Source of the DNA: Mariniphaga sp041687215
GTDB taxonomy: Bacteria > Bacteroidota > Bacteroidia > Bacteroidales > Prolixibacteraceae
Length of the DNA stretch: 64,000 bases
Reading direction: 5' to 3'
Assembly (NCBI RefSeq): GCF_041687215.1
Contig: NZ_JAWLCI010000001.1
Span: forward strand, 62,001 to 126,000
The notes below the pieces were generated by a model that saw nothing but the letters and a program-made list of their open reading frames with translations, did not search any database and was not told where the DNA came from. The translations under genes were made by a program, and so were the position numbers. Of this stretch, positions 32,953-41,528 are shown one piece after another (position 1 is the first letter of the stretch; each line of letters starts with the position of its first letter).

Positions 32953-33291
32953 ATGTTTACCATCGGAATATTTTCTACGCATATCCCCTATATTGCTTTT
33001 GTGTTTTTCTATGCCTTTTTTTTTCTGTTCGGTTACCAGAAAATTGCTGAAGAAAAATTTCCGATAGAAAAAAAATTCACGCAAAACGAGCTCACAATTA
33101 AAACTGAAAACCAGTTTAGTAACAATAGCGAAAGTTTCGATTTTAATGATTTTCATGTGAACAGCGTTCCAAAAAACGAACGAATTTTTTATGTGGATCG
33201 AAAAACGAAATTTCGAATTCCTCCGAACCAACAATTTCAACCTGCAAGTTTTGATTTTTCTAATTTTTCGCGTCCCCCTCCGGCAGCCTGA
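32953..33291 (+). CDS. Small single-span membrane protein, hypothetical
   Basis: A 112-residue protein starting at ATG 32953 (MFTIGIFSTHIPYIAF), which follows a promoter-like box; the earlier in-frame ATG at 32920 lies before any expected transcript start. One strong transmembrane segment (PYIAFVFFYAFFFLFGY) is followed by a polar, asparagine- and phenylalanine-rich domain of about 80 residues ending in RPPPAA. Function unknown. It precedes the TonB-dependent receptor by 89 bases on the same strand, so an accessory role in that uptake system is possible. A 131-residue frame on the opposite strand was rejected. Confidence 0.65.
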   Translation: MFTIGIFSTHIPYIAFVFFYAFFFLFGYQKIAEEKFPIEKKFTQNELTIKTENQFSNNSESFDFNDFHVNSVPKNERIFYVDRKTKFRIPPNQQFQPASFDFSNFSRPPPAA

Positions 33292-33380
33292 TTTTTTACA
33301 TTGATTCATTTTTCAACATGTGAAATTGCCCGAAACTGTTTTCCCGGGTAGCTTACATTTTTTCTTTTCATAAAAATACC

Positions 33381-35477
33381 ATGAAAAAATCAGCACTTTT
33401 AATCCTTTTTTTAGCCGCATTTCAGTTTACAGCCTTTGCTCAGGAAGCTGAAAAGGACACCATCAGGAATTACAAGCTCGACGAAATAATTATTCAGTCG
33501 CCAAAATACAACCGGAACATTTTTGAAATTCCTGCGGCAGCATCTATGATTTCCGAGCGGCTAATTGAAAACAACCGGGTGGAAAATCTGACGGATATTT
33601 CAACCATCATTCCCAACTTTTTTATGCCCGATTACGGATCAAAACTTACTTCGCCGGTTTATATCCGCGGGGTGGGAAACCGGATTAACACGCCGTCAGT
33701 CGGGTTGTACGTTGATGAAATTCCATATTTCGAAAAAGCTGCATTCAACTTCGATTTTTACGATGTAGAACGAATTGAAGTCTTGCGCGGTCCGCAGGGT
33801 ACACTTTACGGAAGAAATGCCATGGGCGGATTAATTAATGTTATTACAAACAAACCTCATAATGAACAACGTACAACCATTTCAATGGATTATGGCAACT
33901 TTAACCAAATCCGTTCGAATGTTACGCACAACCAGCCAATAGGAAAATCGCTGGCCGTTCAGGGAAGCCTGAATCAGCGGCACAACGATGGGTTTTATGA
34001 AAATGTGTTCTCGCAAACCGAAGTGGATAAAATCAACAGTTATTCCGGTCGTTTGAAAGCTTTGTTTTCTCCGTCAGAAAATTTTAACGTACAGGGCAAT
34101 ATTCAATACGAAGACAGTCGGCAGGGCGGATATCCTTATGCCTTGTTCAATGATGAATTGATGCAGGCAGGCGATATTTCTTATGACAAGGAGAGCGTTT
34201 ACAACCGAAAACTTTTATCGGCCGGGCTAAATCTGAATTATTCAGCACCGGGATTTTCATTAAGGGCAGTCAGCAGTTTCCAATCGCTGGACGATTTTCA
34301 GGAAATTGACCAGGATTTTACACCGCAGTCGTTGTTTTTTGTGGTGCAGGATCAGCAATTACAAATGCTGGCTCAGGAAATCAATCTCGAATCGAAAAAG
34401 GGAGGCGCGTACAACTGGCTGTTTGGGGTTTTCGGATTTAAACAACTGCTCGACAAGGCAGTTACCGTAGAATACGGAGAAGACGGACTGGTTCAGTTCA
34501 AACTGCCATTTTCGGAATATTACTACACCAAAACTTACAACAATTCCAATTCGGGCATTGCATTTTTTCACCAATCCACCCTTGATTTTGGCGGATTTAC
34601 ATTTTCGGCCGGAATTCGTGCCGATTATGAAAAAGCAACACTGGATTATACGGATGACCGCGTTAGAAACGGTAATTCTACTCGTGCCGATGAATTTATC
34701 AGTGATTTGGATTATTTTGAAATTCTGCCAAAAGTAGCTGTAAAATACAGCGTTAACGAATACCTGGTTCCGTATGCAACCATTGCAAAAGGATACAATT
34801 CCGGAGGGTTTAATTCCACTTTCGAACGCGAAGAAGACCGCTCGTTTGATCCAGAGCACTCCTGGAATTATGAGGCCGGAGTTAAAGCCAAGTGGCTTCA
34901 GCAGCGAATTTATGCCAACCTGGCTTTTTTCTACATCGACTGGACCAACCAGCAAATTTACCAGACTGTGCCCAGCGGAACAGGCTCCATGCTCACCAAT
35001 GCCGGAAAATCGGAAAGCAAAGGTGTGGAGCTGGAATTGAAAGCTCTGCCGGCTCAAAACCTCGAAACCTGGCTCACTTTCGGATTTAACGAAGCCAGGT
35101 TTGTAGATTACGTTAAGGACGAAGATGAAAATTACAGCGGCAATTATCTGCCCTACGTGCCACAATACTCATTTAATGCAGGAGGTAATTACAAAGTAGA
35201 TGTCAGGGCAAGCTGGCTCGATCAGATTCGGTTCAACCTGTCTTACAACGGATTCGGAAAACATTACTGGCACGAATCGAACGAAGCCTTTCAGAATTTT
35301 TACGGGTTGCTGAATCATCGTGTAAGTTTCGAAAAAAACAACATTACCTTTTCATTTTGGGGGAAAAATATTTTGAACTCTGAATACAATTCATTCTATT
35401 TTCAGGCGTTGGGAAATTCGTATGCCCAAATTGGAAAACCCGCTACCCTGGGTGTAAACCTCAAAGTTGTATTTTAA
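33381..35477 (+). CDS. TonB-dependent outer membrane receptor, porphyrin/heme locus
   Basis: A 698-residue receptor without SusC-type extra domains. Signal peptide MKKSALLILFLAAFQFTAFAQ, then a TonB box-like LDEIIIQSP, the plug (SPVYIRGVGNRINTPSVGLYVDEIP, VERIEVLRGPQGTLYGRNAMGG, INVITNKP) and a 22-strand barrel ending in the aromatic GVNLKVVF. No HmuR-type FRAP/NPNL motif was noticed, so its substrate is not shown by motif. A transporter and hemN, hemG and hemH follow, which points to a porphyrin, heme precursor or related iron ligand. Confidence 0.92.
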   Translation: MKKSALLILFLAAFQFTAFAQEAEKDTIRNYKLDEIIIQSPKYNRNIFEIPAAASMISERLIENNRVENLTDISTIIPNFFMPDYGSKLTSPVYIRGVGNRINTPSVGLYVDEIPYFEKAAFNFDFYDVERIEVLRGPQGTLYGRNAMGGLINVITNKPHNEQRTTISMDYGNFNQIRSNVTHNQPIGKSLAVQGSLNQRHNDGFYENVFSQTEVDKINSYSGRLKALFSPSENFNVQGNIQYEDSRQGGYPYALFNDELMQAGDISYDKESVYNRKLLSAGLNLNYSAPGFSLRAVSSFQSLDDFQEIDQDFTPQSLFFVVQDQQLQMLAQEINLESKKGGAYNWLFGVFGFKQLLDKAVTVEYGEDGLVQFKLPFSEYYYTKTYNNSNSGIAFFHQSTLDFGGFTFSAGIRADYEKATLDYTDDRVRNGNSTRADEFISDLDYFEILPKVAVKYSVNEYLVPYATIAKGYNSGGFNSTFEREEDRSFDPEHSWNYEAGVKAKWLQQRIYANLAFFYIDWTNQQIYQTVPSGTGSMLTNAGKSESKGVELELKALPAQNLETWLTFGFNEARFVDYVKDEDENYSGNYLPYVPQYSFNAGGNYKVDVRASWLDQIRFNLSYNGFGKHYWHESNEAFQNFYGLLNHRVSFEKNNITFSFWGKNILNSEYNSFYFQALGNSYAQIGKPATLGVNLKVVF

Positions 35478-35486
35478 CAGAAAAAA

Positions 35487-36704
35487 ATGAACAAACAGGA
35501 AGCAAACAAATATTTCACCCTGCTGAGCCTCTACCTGGCACAGTCCATTCCCATGAGTTTCTTCTCCACGGTAGTACCTGTCATCATGCGAATGGAAAAC
35601 TACTCGCTGGAATCCATCGGGTATTTGCAATTGATAAAACTGCCCTGGATTTTAAAGTTTTTGTGGGCACCCATGGTGGACAGAAATTGCAGCAGTACCA
35701 AACAATACCGTCGCTGGATTCTTGCGTCGGAAATTTTCTACGCCATAGTTATTTTTTCCATTGGTTTTTTAAATCTCGAAACCAGTTTTTCTACCATTAT
35801 ACTATTAATGGTCATTGCATTTACTGCCTCAGCAACACACGACATTGCCACCGATGCCTTTGCCATTCTGATTTTGAAAAAGCAGGAACGCAGCCTGGGA
35901 AACAGTATGCAGTCAGCCGGGAATTTTATCGGAACTCTTATGGGAAGTGGCGTTTTGCTGGTAATTTACCACTACTGGGGATGGCAATACCTGCTCTTTT
36001 CGCTCGCAGCTTTCGTTTTAATCGTACTTGTTCCGGTATCGCTTTATCCCGCACACGAACAAAAGCAACTGGATAAATCACGAAAAAACATTTCGCCACT
36101 GGAGTTTATTTATTTTTTCAGGCAGAAGAAAATTGGCGGACATTTGTTATTGCTGTTTCTTTTTTACTCCGGCCTCATTGGTATATTAACTATGGTAAAA
36201 CCCTACCTGGTGGATTTGGGCTACGATGTAAAACAAATCGGGTTTATTTCCGGCATTTTCGGCACAGCCTGCGGAGCTTTAATGACAGTGCCTGCCGGAA
36301 TATTTATAAGGAAAGTTGGATTGAATAAAGCCGTTTGGGTTTTTCCTGCCATTAATATAATAGCAGCAATATTCTTTTTGGGGCTGACATTTTCCTCGCA
36401 TCCGTTATACCTTATATATATAGGTGTAGGATTATTGTGGACCGCTTATGCCATGTCGTCGGTTTTTGTTTATACGCTGGCCATGAAAATTGTGCGAAAA
36501 GGAAGAGAAGGAACCGACTTTACCATTCAAATTGTAATAACACACCTGAGTAGCCTGATTATTGCGGTAATGAGCGGAAAGGTGGCCGATGCAATAACTT
36601 ATCGCGGACTTTTTGCCATTGAAGTTGGCCTGGGATTGCTTATCTTTATCCTCATTCCGTTTATTTTTAAAAATCATTTTTATAATTTATATGAAAATTC
36701 CTGA
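35487..36704 (+). CDS. AmpG-like MFS transporter
   Basis: Inner-membrane transporter of 405 residues with about 12 hydrophobic segments. The cytoplasmic signature PWILKFLWAPMVDRN and the ATHDIATDAFAILIL segment match the AmpG/PAT branch of the major facilitator superfamily. Classic members import muropeptides, but here the gene lies 9 bases behind a TonB-dependent receptor and overlaps hemN by 14 bases, so transport of the receptor's ligand across the inner membrane, perhaps a porphyrin, is a better guess. Direct proof is missing. Confidence 0.85.
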   Translation: MNKQEANKYFTLLSLYLAQSIPMSFFSTVVPVIMRMENYSLESIGYLQLIKLPWILKFLWAPMVDRNCSSTKQYRRWILASEIFYAIVIFSIGFLNLETSFSTIILLMVIAFTASATHDIATDAFAILILKKQERSLGNSMQSAGNFIGTLMGSGVLLVIYHYWGWQYLLFSLAAFVLIVLVPVSLYPAHEQKQLDKSRKNISPLEFIYFFRQKKIGGHLLLLFLFYSGLIGILTMVKPYLVDLGYDVKQIGFISGIFGTACGALMTVPAGIFIRKVGLNKAVWVFPAINIIAAIFFLGLTFSSHPLYLIYIGVGLLWTAYAMSSVFVYTLAMKIVRKGREGTDFTIQIVITHLSSLIIAVMSGKVADAITYRGLFAIEVGLGLLIFILIPFIFKNHFYNLYENS

Positions 36705-38070
36705 AAATCTTATTCAAAAATACAACATCCCGGTTCCGCGGTACACCAGTTACCCACCGGCTAATTTTTTTCATGAAAACTTTGGGCCCGAACAATACAT
36801 AAAAGCTATTGAACAGTCTAATCACGAGTGGCCCGAAAACATTTCGTTGTACATTCACATTCCGTTCTGCTCCAAAATGTGCCACTTTTGCGGTTGCAAC
36901 ACACAATATACCCGCGACAAGGGGAAAATGGGTCGTTACGTGGAAGCCGTAAAAAAAGAAATTAAAATGGTGAAACAGTTGCTTGACCCATCGCGCAAGG
37001 TTTCGCAGGTGCACTGGGGTGGTGGAACGCCAAACACTTTGCCTGTTGAAATGATTCGCGGAATAATGGATCTTATCCACGAAAATTTTGAATTCATTGA
37101 AAAGCCTGAAATTGCCATAGAATGTCATCCGGCCATGCTCGACGAAAGCTACACCGGGCAACTGGTACTGGCTGGTTTCAACCGGTTCAGTTTGGGCATT
37201 CAGGATTTTAAACAGGAAGTGCTCGACAATGTAAATCGTGATGCGCCCAACGTTCCGGTAAAGGAAATTGTAAGTTGGATAAAAAGCTTTGAAAATACCA
37301 GCGTAAATTTCGATTTTATATACGGACTTCCGTTTCAAAATGAAAAAACATTTGCAGAAACCATTGAAAAAGCAGTGGAAATTTCGCCAGACCGGCTGGT
37401 AACATTTTCGTATGCACATGTCCCGTGGATTAAAAAAGCACAGAAAATTCTCGAAGTTCGCGGGCTCCCTGAAGCAAACGAAAAATTGACCATGTTTGAA
37501 ACCGGATTTAAAATTTTAACAGGAAACGGGTACACACCCATTGGACTTGATCATTATGCCAAAGATACCGATGATTTGAGTATCGCCTTAAAAAACCGGA
37601 AACTCCACCGGAATTTCCAGGGATATTGCACGCGCGAAACCACCGGGCAGGTTTATGCTTTTGGTGCCACCGGCATTAGCCAGCTCGAAAGTGTGTATGC
37701 ACAAAATGAAAAAAAACCTGAAAAATATGTTGAAATAATCAACAATGGCCAGTTTACAATTGAAAAAGGATACCATTTAAATATACAGGAAAAAATAATC
37801 AGGCATGTAATAAACGAAATGATGTGCAATGAATTCCTCTCTTTTAAAGAAACTGCTGAAAAATTCAACATATCGAAAGAAGAAATTAAAAAAACCCTGA
37901 ATTTCGATGAAAAAATGTTTAGCGGATTTGTAGCAGACAATCTTCTGGAAATTGACAGTGAGGAAAATTTTCAGATTACAGAAACCGGCCGGTTTTTTAT
38001 ACGGAACATTGCTGCACAATTCGATCCTAATCTGCAAAAAGAAACAAAAAGATTCTCCAAAGCGTTGTAA
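36691..38070 (+). CDS. hemN: Oxygen-independent coproporphyrinogen III oxidase
   Basis: Radical SAM enzyme that decarboxylates coproporphyrinogen III to protoporphyrinogen IX. The 4Fe-4S site is LYIHIPFCSKMCHFCGCNTQ (Cys-x3-Cys-x2-Cys plus the fourth cysteine typical of true HemN), and VPRYTSYPPANFFHENF at the N-terminus is the HemN signature. Length is 459 residues from ATG 36691; an in-frame start at 36613 lies inside the MFS gene. The opening and the extra Cys argue for HemN rather than the HemW heme chaperone. Confidence 0.94.
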   Translation: MKIPENLIQKYNIPVPRYTSYPPANFFHENFGPEQYIKAIEQSNHEWPENISLYIHIPFCSKMCHFCGCNTQYTRDKGKMGRYVEAVKKEIKMVKQLLDPSRKVSQVHWGGGTPNTLPVEMIRGIMDLIHENFEFIEKPEIAIECHPAMLDESYTGQLVLAGFNRFSLGIQDFKQEVLDNVNRDAPNVPVKEIVSWIKSFENTSVNFDFIYGLPFQNEKTFAETIEKAVEISPDRLVTFSYAHVPWIKKAQKILEVRGLPEANEKLTMFETGFKILTGNGYTPIGLDHYAKDTDDLSIALKNRKLHRNFQGYCTRETTGQVYAFGATGISQLESVYAQNEKKPEKYVEIINNGQFTIEKGYHLNIQEKIIRHVINEMMCNEFLSFKETAEKFNISKEEIKKTLNFDEKMFSGFVADNLLEIDSEENFQITETGRFFIRNIAAQFDPNLQKETKRFSKAL

Positions 38071-38081
38071 GCTTTTTAAAA

Positions 38082-39452
38082 ATGAAAAATGAAGGAAATA
38101 TAAAAGTGGCTGTTGTGGGTGCCGGGTTAACCGGGCTCACCACTGCGTTTTACCTGAAAAAGGCAGGAATTCAGTTTGTGGTTTTTGAAAAGGATGACCG
38201 CCCGGGCGGAGTAATTCAAACCCACTACGAAAACGGATTTACATTTGAAGGCGGTCCAAATTCAGGAATCCTGTCGAAACCCGAAGTGCCGGAATTACTG
38301 GAAGAATTAAAAAACGAATGCACACTGGAAGTAGCTGACGAAACTGCCAAAGCCAGGTGGATTTGGAAAAATAACCGCTGGGTTCCGCTTCCGTCCGGTC
38401 TGATTTCGGGAATCTCAACACCACTGTTTTCCTTTCCAGACAAGCTGCGTTTATTGGGCGAACCTTTCCGCAAAAAAGGGAATAATCCAAACGAAACGCT
38501 GGCCCAACTGGTATTGCGCCGAATGGGAAAAAGCTTTCTGGATTATGCCATCGACCCGTTCATTCTTGGAATTTATTCCGGCGATCCTGCCTTGTTGGTT
38601 ACCAAATATGCCTTCCCTAAACTTTACTGGCTTGAGCAGGATTATGGCAGTTTTATTGGCGGTGCCATAAAAAAAGCAAAAGAGCCCAAAACCGAACGTG
38701 ACAAAAAAGCCACAAAAGAAATCTTTTCGGTTAAAGGCGGTCTGAGTAAAATGATTGACGCGCTGGTGAAAAATATAGGAGAAGAAAACATCAGACTAAA
38801 TTGCAAAGCACTAAACTTTTCTCATAAAGAAAATAAATTTTCTTCCGGTTTATCCGAAGAAGAATTTTCACATGTTGTTTCCACCACAGGAGCTTACACT
38901 TTGGAAAAGCTCTTTCCGTTCCTGGAAAAGGAAAAACTGAAAGCCATTACCAAAATGGAATATTCGAAAGTAGTGCAGGTTTCTGTTGGTTTTAACAAGT
39001 GGGAGGGAATACCGTTAAACGCTTTTGGCGGGTTGGTACCTTTTATTGAGCAACGGAATATTTTGGGTGCTTTGTTCCTCTCAACTTTCTTTAAAAATAA
39101 AGCCCCGAAAGACGGAGCATTGCTTTCGGTTTTTATGGGTGGAATACGAAAACCTGAATTTGCAGATTTTTCAGACGAGAAAATTTTTAACATTGTTGAA
39201 CAGGAGTTATCCGAAATGTTCAAACTAAAAACATTCAAGCCCGATTTGCTAAAGATATTCCGGTACAATTACGCCATTCCGCAATACGAATTTGAGTCGG
39301 AAGAAAAACTGAAAGCCATAAATATGCTTGAGAAAAGACATCCCGGACTATTGCTTGCTGGCAATATCCGCGACGGAATTGGAATTGCCGACCGCATTAA
39401 CCAGGGAAAAACTATTGCCAACGAAATCATAAATTTAAAACATAATGAGTGA
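38082..39452 (+). CDS. hemG: Protoporphyrinogen oxidase (HemY/PPOX type)
   Basis: FAD enzyme that oxidises protoporphyrinogen IX to protoporphyrin IX. N-terminal dinucleotide fold VAVVGAGLTGLTTAFYLKKAG, then VVFEKDDRPGGVIQTHYENGFTFEGGPNS and the C-terminal FAD motif GLLLAGNIRDGIGIADRINQGK. Length is 456 residues, usual for the PPOX family. The gene symbol follows naming in this phylum; it is not the flavodoxin-like HemG of E. coli. It overlaps hemH by eight bases. Confidence 0.92.
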   Translation: MKNEGNIKVAVVGAGLTGLTTAFYLKKAGIQFVVFEKDDRPGGVIQTHYENGFTFEGGPNSGILSKPEVPELLEELKNECTLEVADETAKARWIWKNNRWVPLPSGLISGISTPLFSFPDKLRLLGEPFRKKGNNPNETLAQLVLRRMGKSFLDYAIDPFILGIYSGDPALLVTKYAFPKLYWLEQDYGSFIGGAIKKAKEPKTERDKKATKEIFSVKGGLSKMIDALVKNIGEENIRLNCKALNFSHKENKFSSGLSEEEFSHVVSTTGAYTLEKLFPFLEKEKLKAITKMEYSKVVQVSVGFNKWEGIPLNAFGGLVPFIEQRNILGALFLSTFFKNKAPKDGALLSVFMGGIRKPEFADFSDEKIFNIVEQELSEMFKLKTFKPDLLKIFRYNYAIPQYEFESEEKLKAINMLEKRHPGLLLAGNIRDGIGIADRINQGKTIANEIINLKHNE

Positions 39453-40461
39453 AAGAACAGCCGTTTTGCTGATGAACGTGGGTAGCCCCGACGAGCCGAA
39501 AATCGGCGCGGTTTGGCGCTACCTCACCGAATTTTTAAACGATAAACGCGTGATTGACCTGCCCTGGTTGCTAAGAAAATTTCTGGTTAATTTCATCATC
39601 ATCCCGTTCAGGGTAAGAAATTCAACGAAACTTTACAAGTTGCTCTGGACCGAAAAAGGCTCACCACTCATTTACCATTCCTTCGAGATGAAACAAAAAC
39701 TTCAGGCTGAACTGGGAGACGATTTCGAAGTTTTTGTTGCCATGCGTTACCAGAAACCTAAATACAAGAGGGTGATTTGCCAGATTAAAGAGCAGGGCTT
39801 CAAAAAGTTGGTTCTTTTTCCTCTCTATCCGCATTACGCCATGTCAACAACCGAAACTACCGTGGTGGCAGTGGAACAGGAATTGAAAAAACAAAATGTT
39901 GATCTTGAACTGAAAGTGGTGGATCAGTTTTACGATCATCCAAAATTTCTTAAAGCCTTTGCAGCGCAAGGCCAAAAATACAATCCGGAAAGTTTCGATC
40001 ATATCATTTTCTCCTATCACGGACTTCCGAACCGGCATCTCGAAAAGAGCCACCCGGGAATTACGGTGGAACAGTGTTCCTGCCAGAACGCCATGCCCGA
40101 ACATGGACACCATTGCTACCGGGCAACCTGTTATGCCACATCACGGCTTTTGTCCAAAGAACTGGGTATTCAACCCGAAAACTATTCGGTTTCGTTCCAG
40201 TCGCGCCTCGATAACAAATGGATGGAACCGTTTACAGATGAAGTTTTACTTGAAAAACTTAATGAAGGAAAAAAACGCATCCTGGTTTTTGCCCCGGCAT
40301 TTGTTACCGATTGCCTTGAAACCATTATTGAAATTGGCGATGAGTACAAGGAGGAATTTATGGAAAAAGGAGGCGAAAAATTGCAGCTCGTTGAAAGCCT
40401 GAACGCCGAACCGGCATGGATTGAAACCATGGCAAATCTTATCTTAAACATAAAAGACTAA
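39445..40461 (+). CDS. hemH: Ferrochelatase
   Basis: Inserts Fe2+ into protoporphyrin IX (or coproporphyrin in the alternative pathway). Motifs: VLLMNVGSPDEP, the metal-site SYHGLPNRH, a cysteine-rich stretch CSCQNAMPEHGHHCYRATCYATS and FVTDCLETIIEIGDEYKEEF with the catalytic acids. Length is 338 residues. The closely spaced cysteines of the central part recall the 2Fe-2S or metal sites of some ferrochelatases. Last gene of the porphyrin locus. Confidence 0.95.
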   Translation: MSERTAVLLMNVGSPDEPKIGAVWRYLTEFLNDKRVIDLPWLLRKFLVNFIIIPFRVRNSTKLYKLLWTEKGSPLIYHSFEMKQKLQAELGDDFEVFVAMRYQKPKYKRVICQIKEQGFKKLVLFPLYPHYAMSTTETTVVAVEQELKKQNVDLELKVVDQFYDHPKFLKAFAAQGQKYNPESFDHIIFSYHGLPNRHLEKSHPGITVEQCSCQNAMPEHGHHCYRATCYATSRLLSKELGIQPENYSVSFQSRLDNKWMEPFTDEVLLEKLNEGKKRILVFAPAFVTDCLETIIEIGDEYKEEFMEKGGEKLQLVESLNAEPAWIETMANLILNIKD

Positions 40462-40612
40462 AAAACAATGGATTCCCAATAAATTCAATATTTTCATAAA
40501 AAACTCTTTTTCAAAAATGTATTAAAAGATATTTTTTTCAATAACTGATTTTTTTATTAATTTTGGAACTTTCGTTACAAACCAGAAGTTTTAATTCGGA
40601 TATTGATTTTTG

Positions 40613-40624
40613 AAGGAGGTAAAG
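40613..40624 (+). promoter_or_regulatory. Strong Shine-Dalgarno before the Crp/Fnr gene
   Basis: AAGGAGGT lies five bases before GTG 40625 and is complementary to the 3' end of 16S rRNA. Most genes of this window lack such a site, so it settles the choice of the GTG start. Confidence 0.6.
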
Positions 40625-41377
40625 GTGTTAAAAGAAGCTGATTTTGAATGTGTAAAATGTGAAAAACTTAGTGTCGATTGTGAAAAGACACAGGATTGTT
40701 GCTGCAAAACATGTTTTAGAAGCGATGATACCAATCTCCTTAAAACTTTAGAGCACCAGGAACTCGAATATCTTGTTGACGGCAAACAGCAAATCAAATA
40801 TAAACCAGGAGAAACCATCATAAAACAAAATACTTCATCAACATACGTTGTTTGTATCAGACAAGGTTTAGCCAAAGTGTACGTTGAGGGACTAAAGGGT
40901 AAAAACCTGATTGTTAAACTAATAAGCAATCTCGATTTTATTACCGGCGGTGATTTATTCAACGGAAATGTTCAGAAATTTACCATTTCAGCCGTTACAC
41001 CAGTTACCTGCTGCCTGATTAATGCATCCAAACTTTCTCAATTATTTTCAGAAAATAATCGTTTTGCAGTTGAATTGCTTCGCCACCATACCAAACAAAA
41101 CAACGCTTTGCTGAATAAGCTGGTAGTTCTAACCCAGAAATATATGCCCGGCAGAGTTGCAGATACGCTGCTTTACCTGAAAAACGACGTATTCAAGGCT
41201 AATCCTTTCTCTGTTCCTTTAACCCGGCAGGATTTGGCTGATATGTCCAATATGACCAAAGAAAGCCTGGTCAGGATATTGCAACAATTCAAATCATCGG
41301 GACTCATTAAAACACAAGGTAATACCATTGAAATCCTTGATGAAAGCAGCCTGCAGGAGATCAGCAAAAATGGCTGA
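40625..41377 (+). CDS. Crp/Fnr family regulator with Cys-rich N-terminus
   Basis: A 250-residue transcription factor: N-terminal Cys cluster, cAMP-binding-like beta-roll (KYKPGETIIKQN, VVCIRQGLAKVYVEG) and a winged helix-turn-helix (PLTRQDLADMSNMTKESLVRIL). The first 30 residues hold seven cysteines (9, 12, 19, 25-27, 30), which could bind an Fe-S cluster as in FNR. The start is GTG 40625, because AAGGAGGT ends just before it, an unusually good ribosome-binding site for this phylum; a TTG at 40610 would only add residues encoded by that site. An FNR-like box follows the gene. It probably senses oxygen or NO and controls the cytochrome genes downstream, an inference. Confidence 0.9.
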   Translation: MLKEADFECVKCEKLSVDCEKTQDCCCKTCFRSDDTNLLKTLEHQELEYLVDGKQQIKYKPGETIIKQNTSSTYVVCIRQGLAKVYVEGLKGKNLIVKLISNLDFITGGDLFNGNVQKFTISAVTPVTCCLINASKLSQLFSENNRFAVELLRHHTKQNNALLNKLVVLTQKYMPGRVADTLLYLKNDVFKANPFSVPLTRQDLADMSNMTKESLVRILQQFKSSGLIKTQGNTIEILDESSLQEISKNG

Positions 41378-41391
41378 TTGATATATGTCAA
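41378..41391 (+). promoter_or_regulatory. FNR-like box
   Basis: TTGATATATGTCAA matches the FNR consensus TTGATnnnnATCAA at nine of ten positions. It begins directly behind the regulator's stop codon and 137 bases before the six-heme cytochrome gene. A second, partial copy (TTGATATATCATTGA) lies at 41424-41438. Regulation of the cytochrome genes by the preceding Crp/Fnr protein is likely but not shown. Confidence 0.6.
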
Positions 41392-41528
41392 TAACGGGCG
41401 CAACTTATATCAACAGCAACTGATTGATATATCATTGATTACACCGCCGAACCAACAAATTTCCATACTATTTTTACGCCGTAAAGTATTTAATGATTTA
41501 TAGTATAAACTACTAAACTGGTCATGTT

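Noticed and set aside
32914..33309. 131-codon minus-strand frame opposite the small membrane protein gene
   Set aside because: Composition is unnatural, it covers a promoter-like box, and the plus-strand frame has a credible membrane helix.
34359..35165. 268-codon minus-strand frame inside the TonB-dependent receptor gene
   Set aside because: Antisense to a conserved barrel-coding region; long only because of codon bias.
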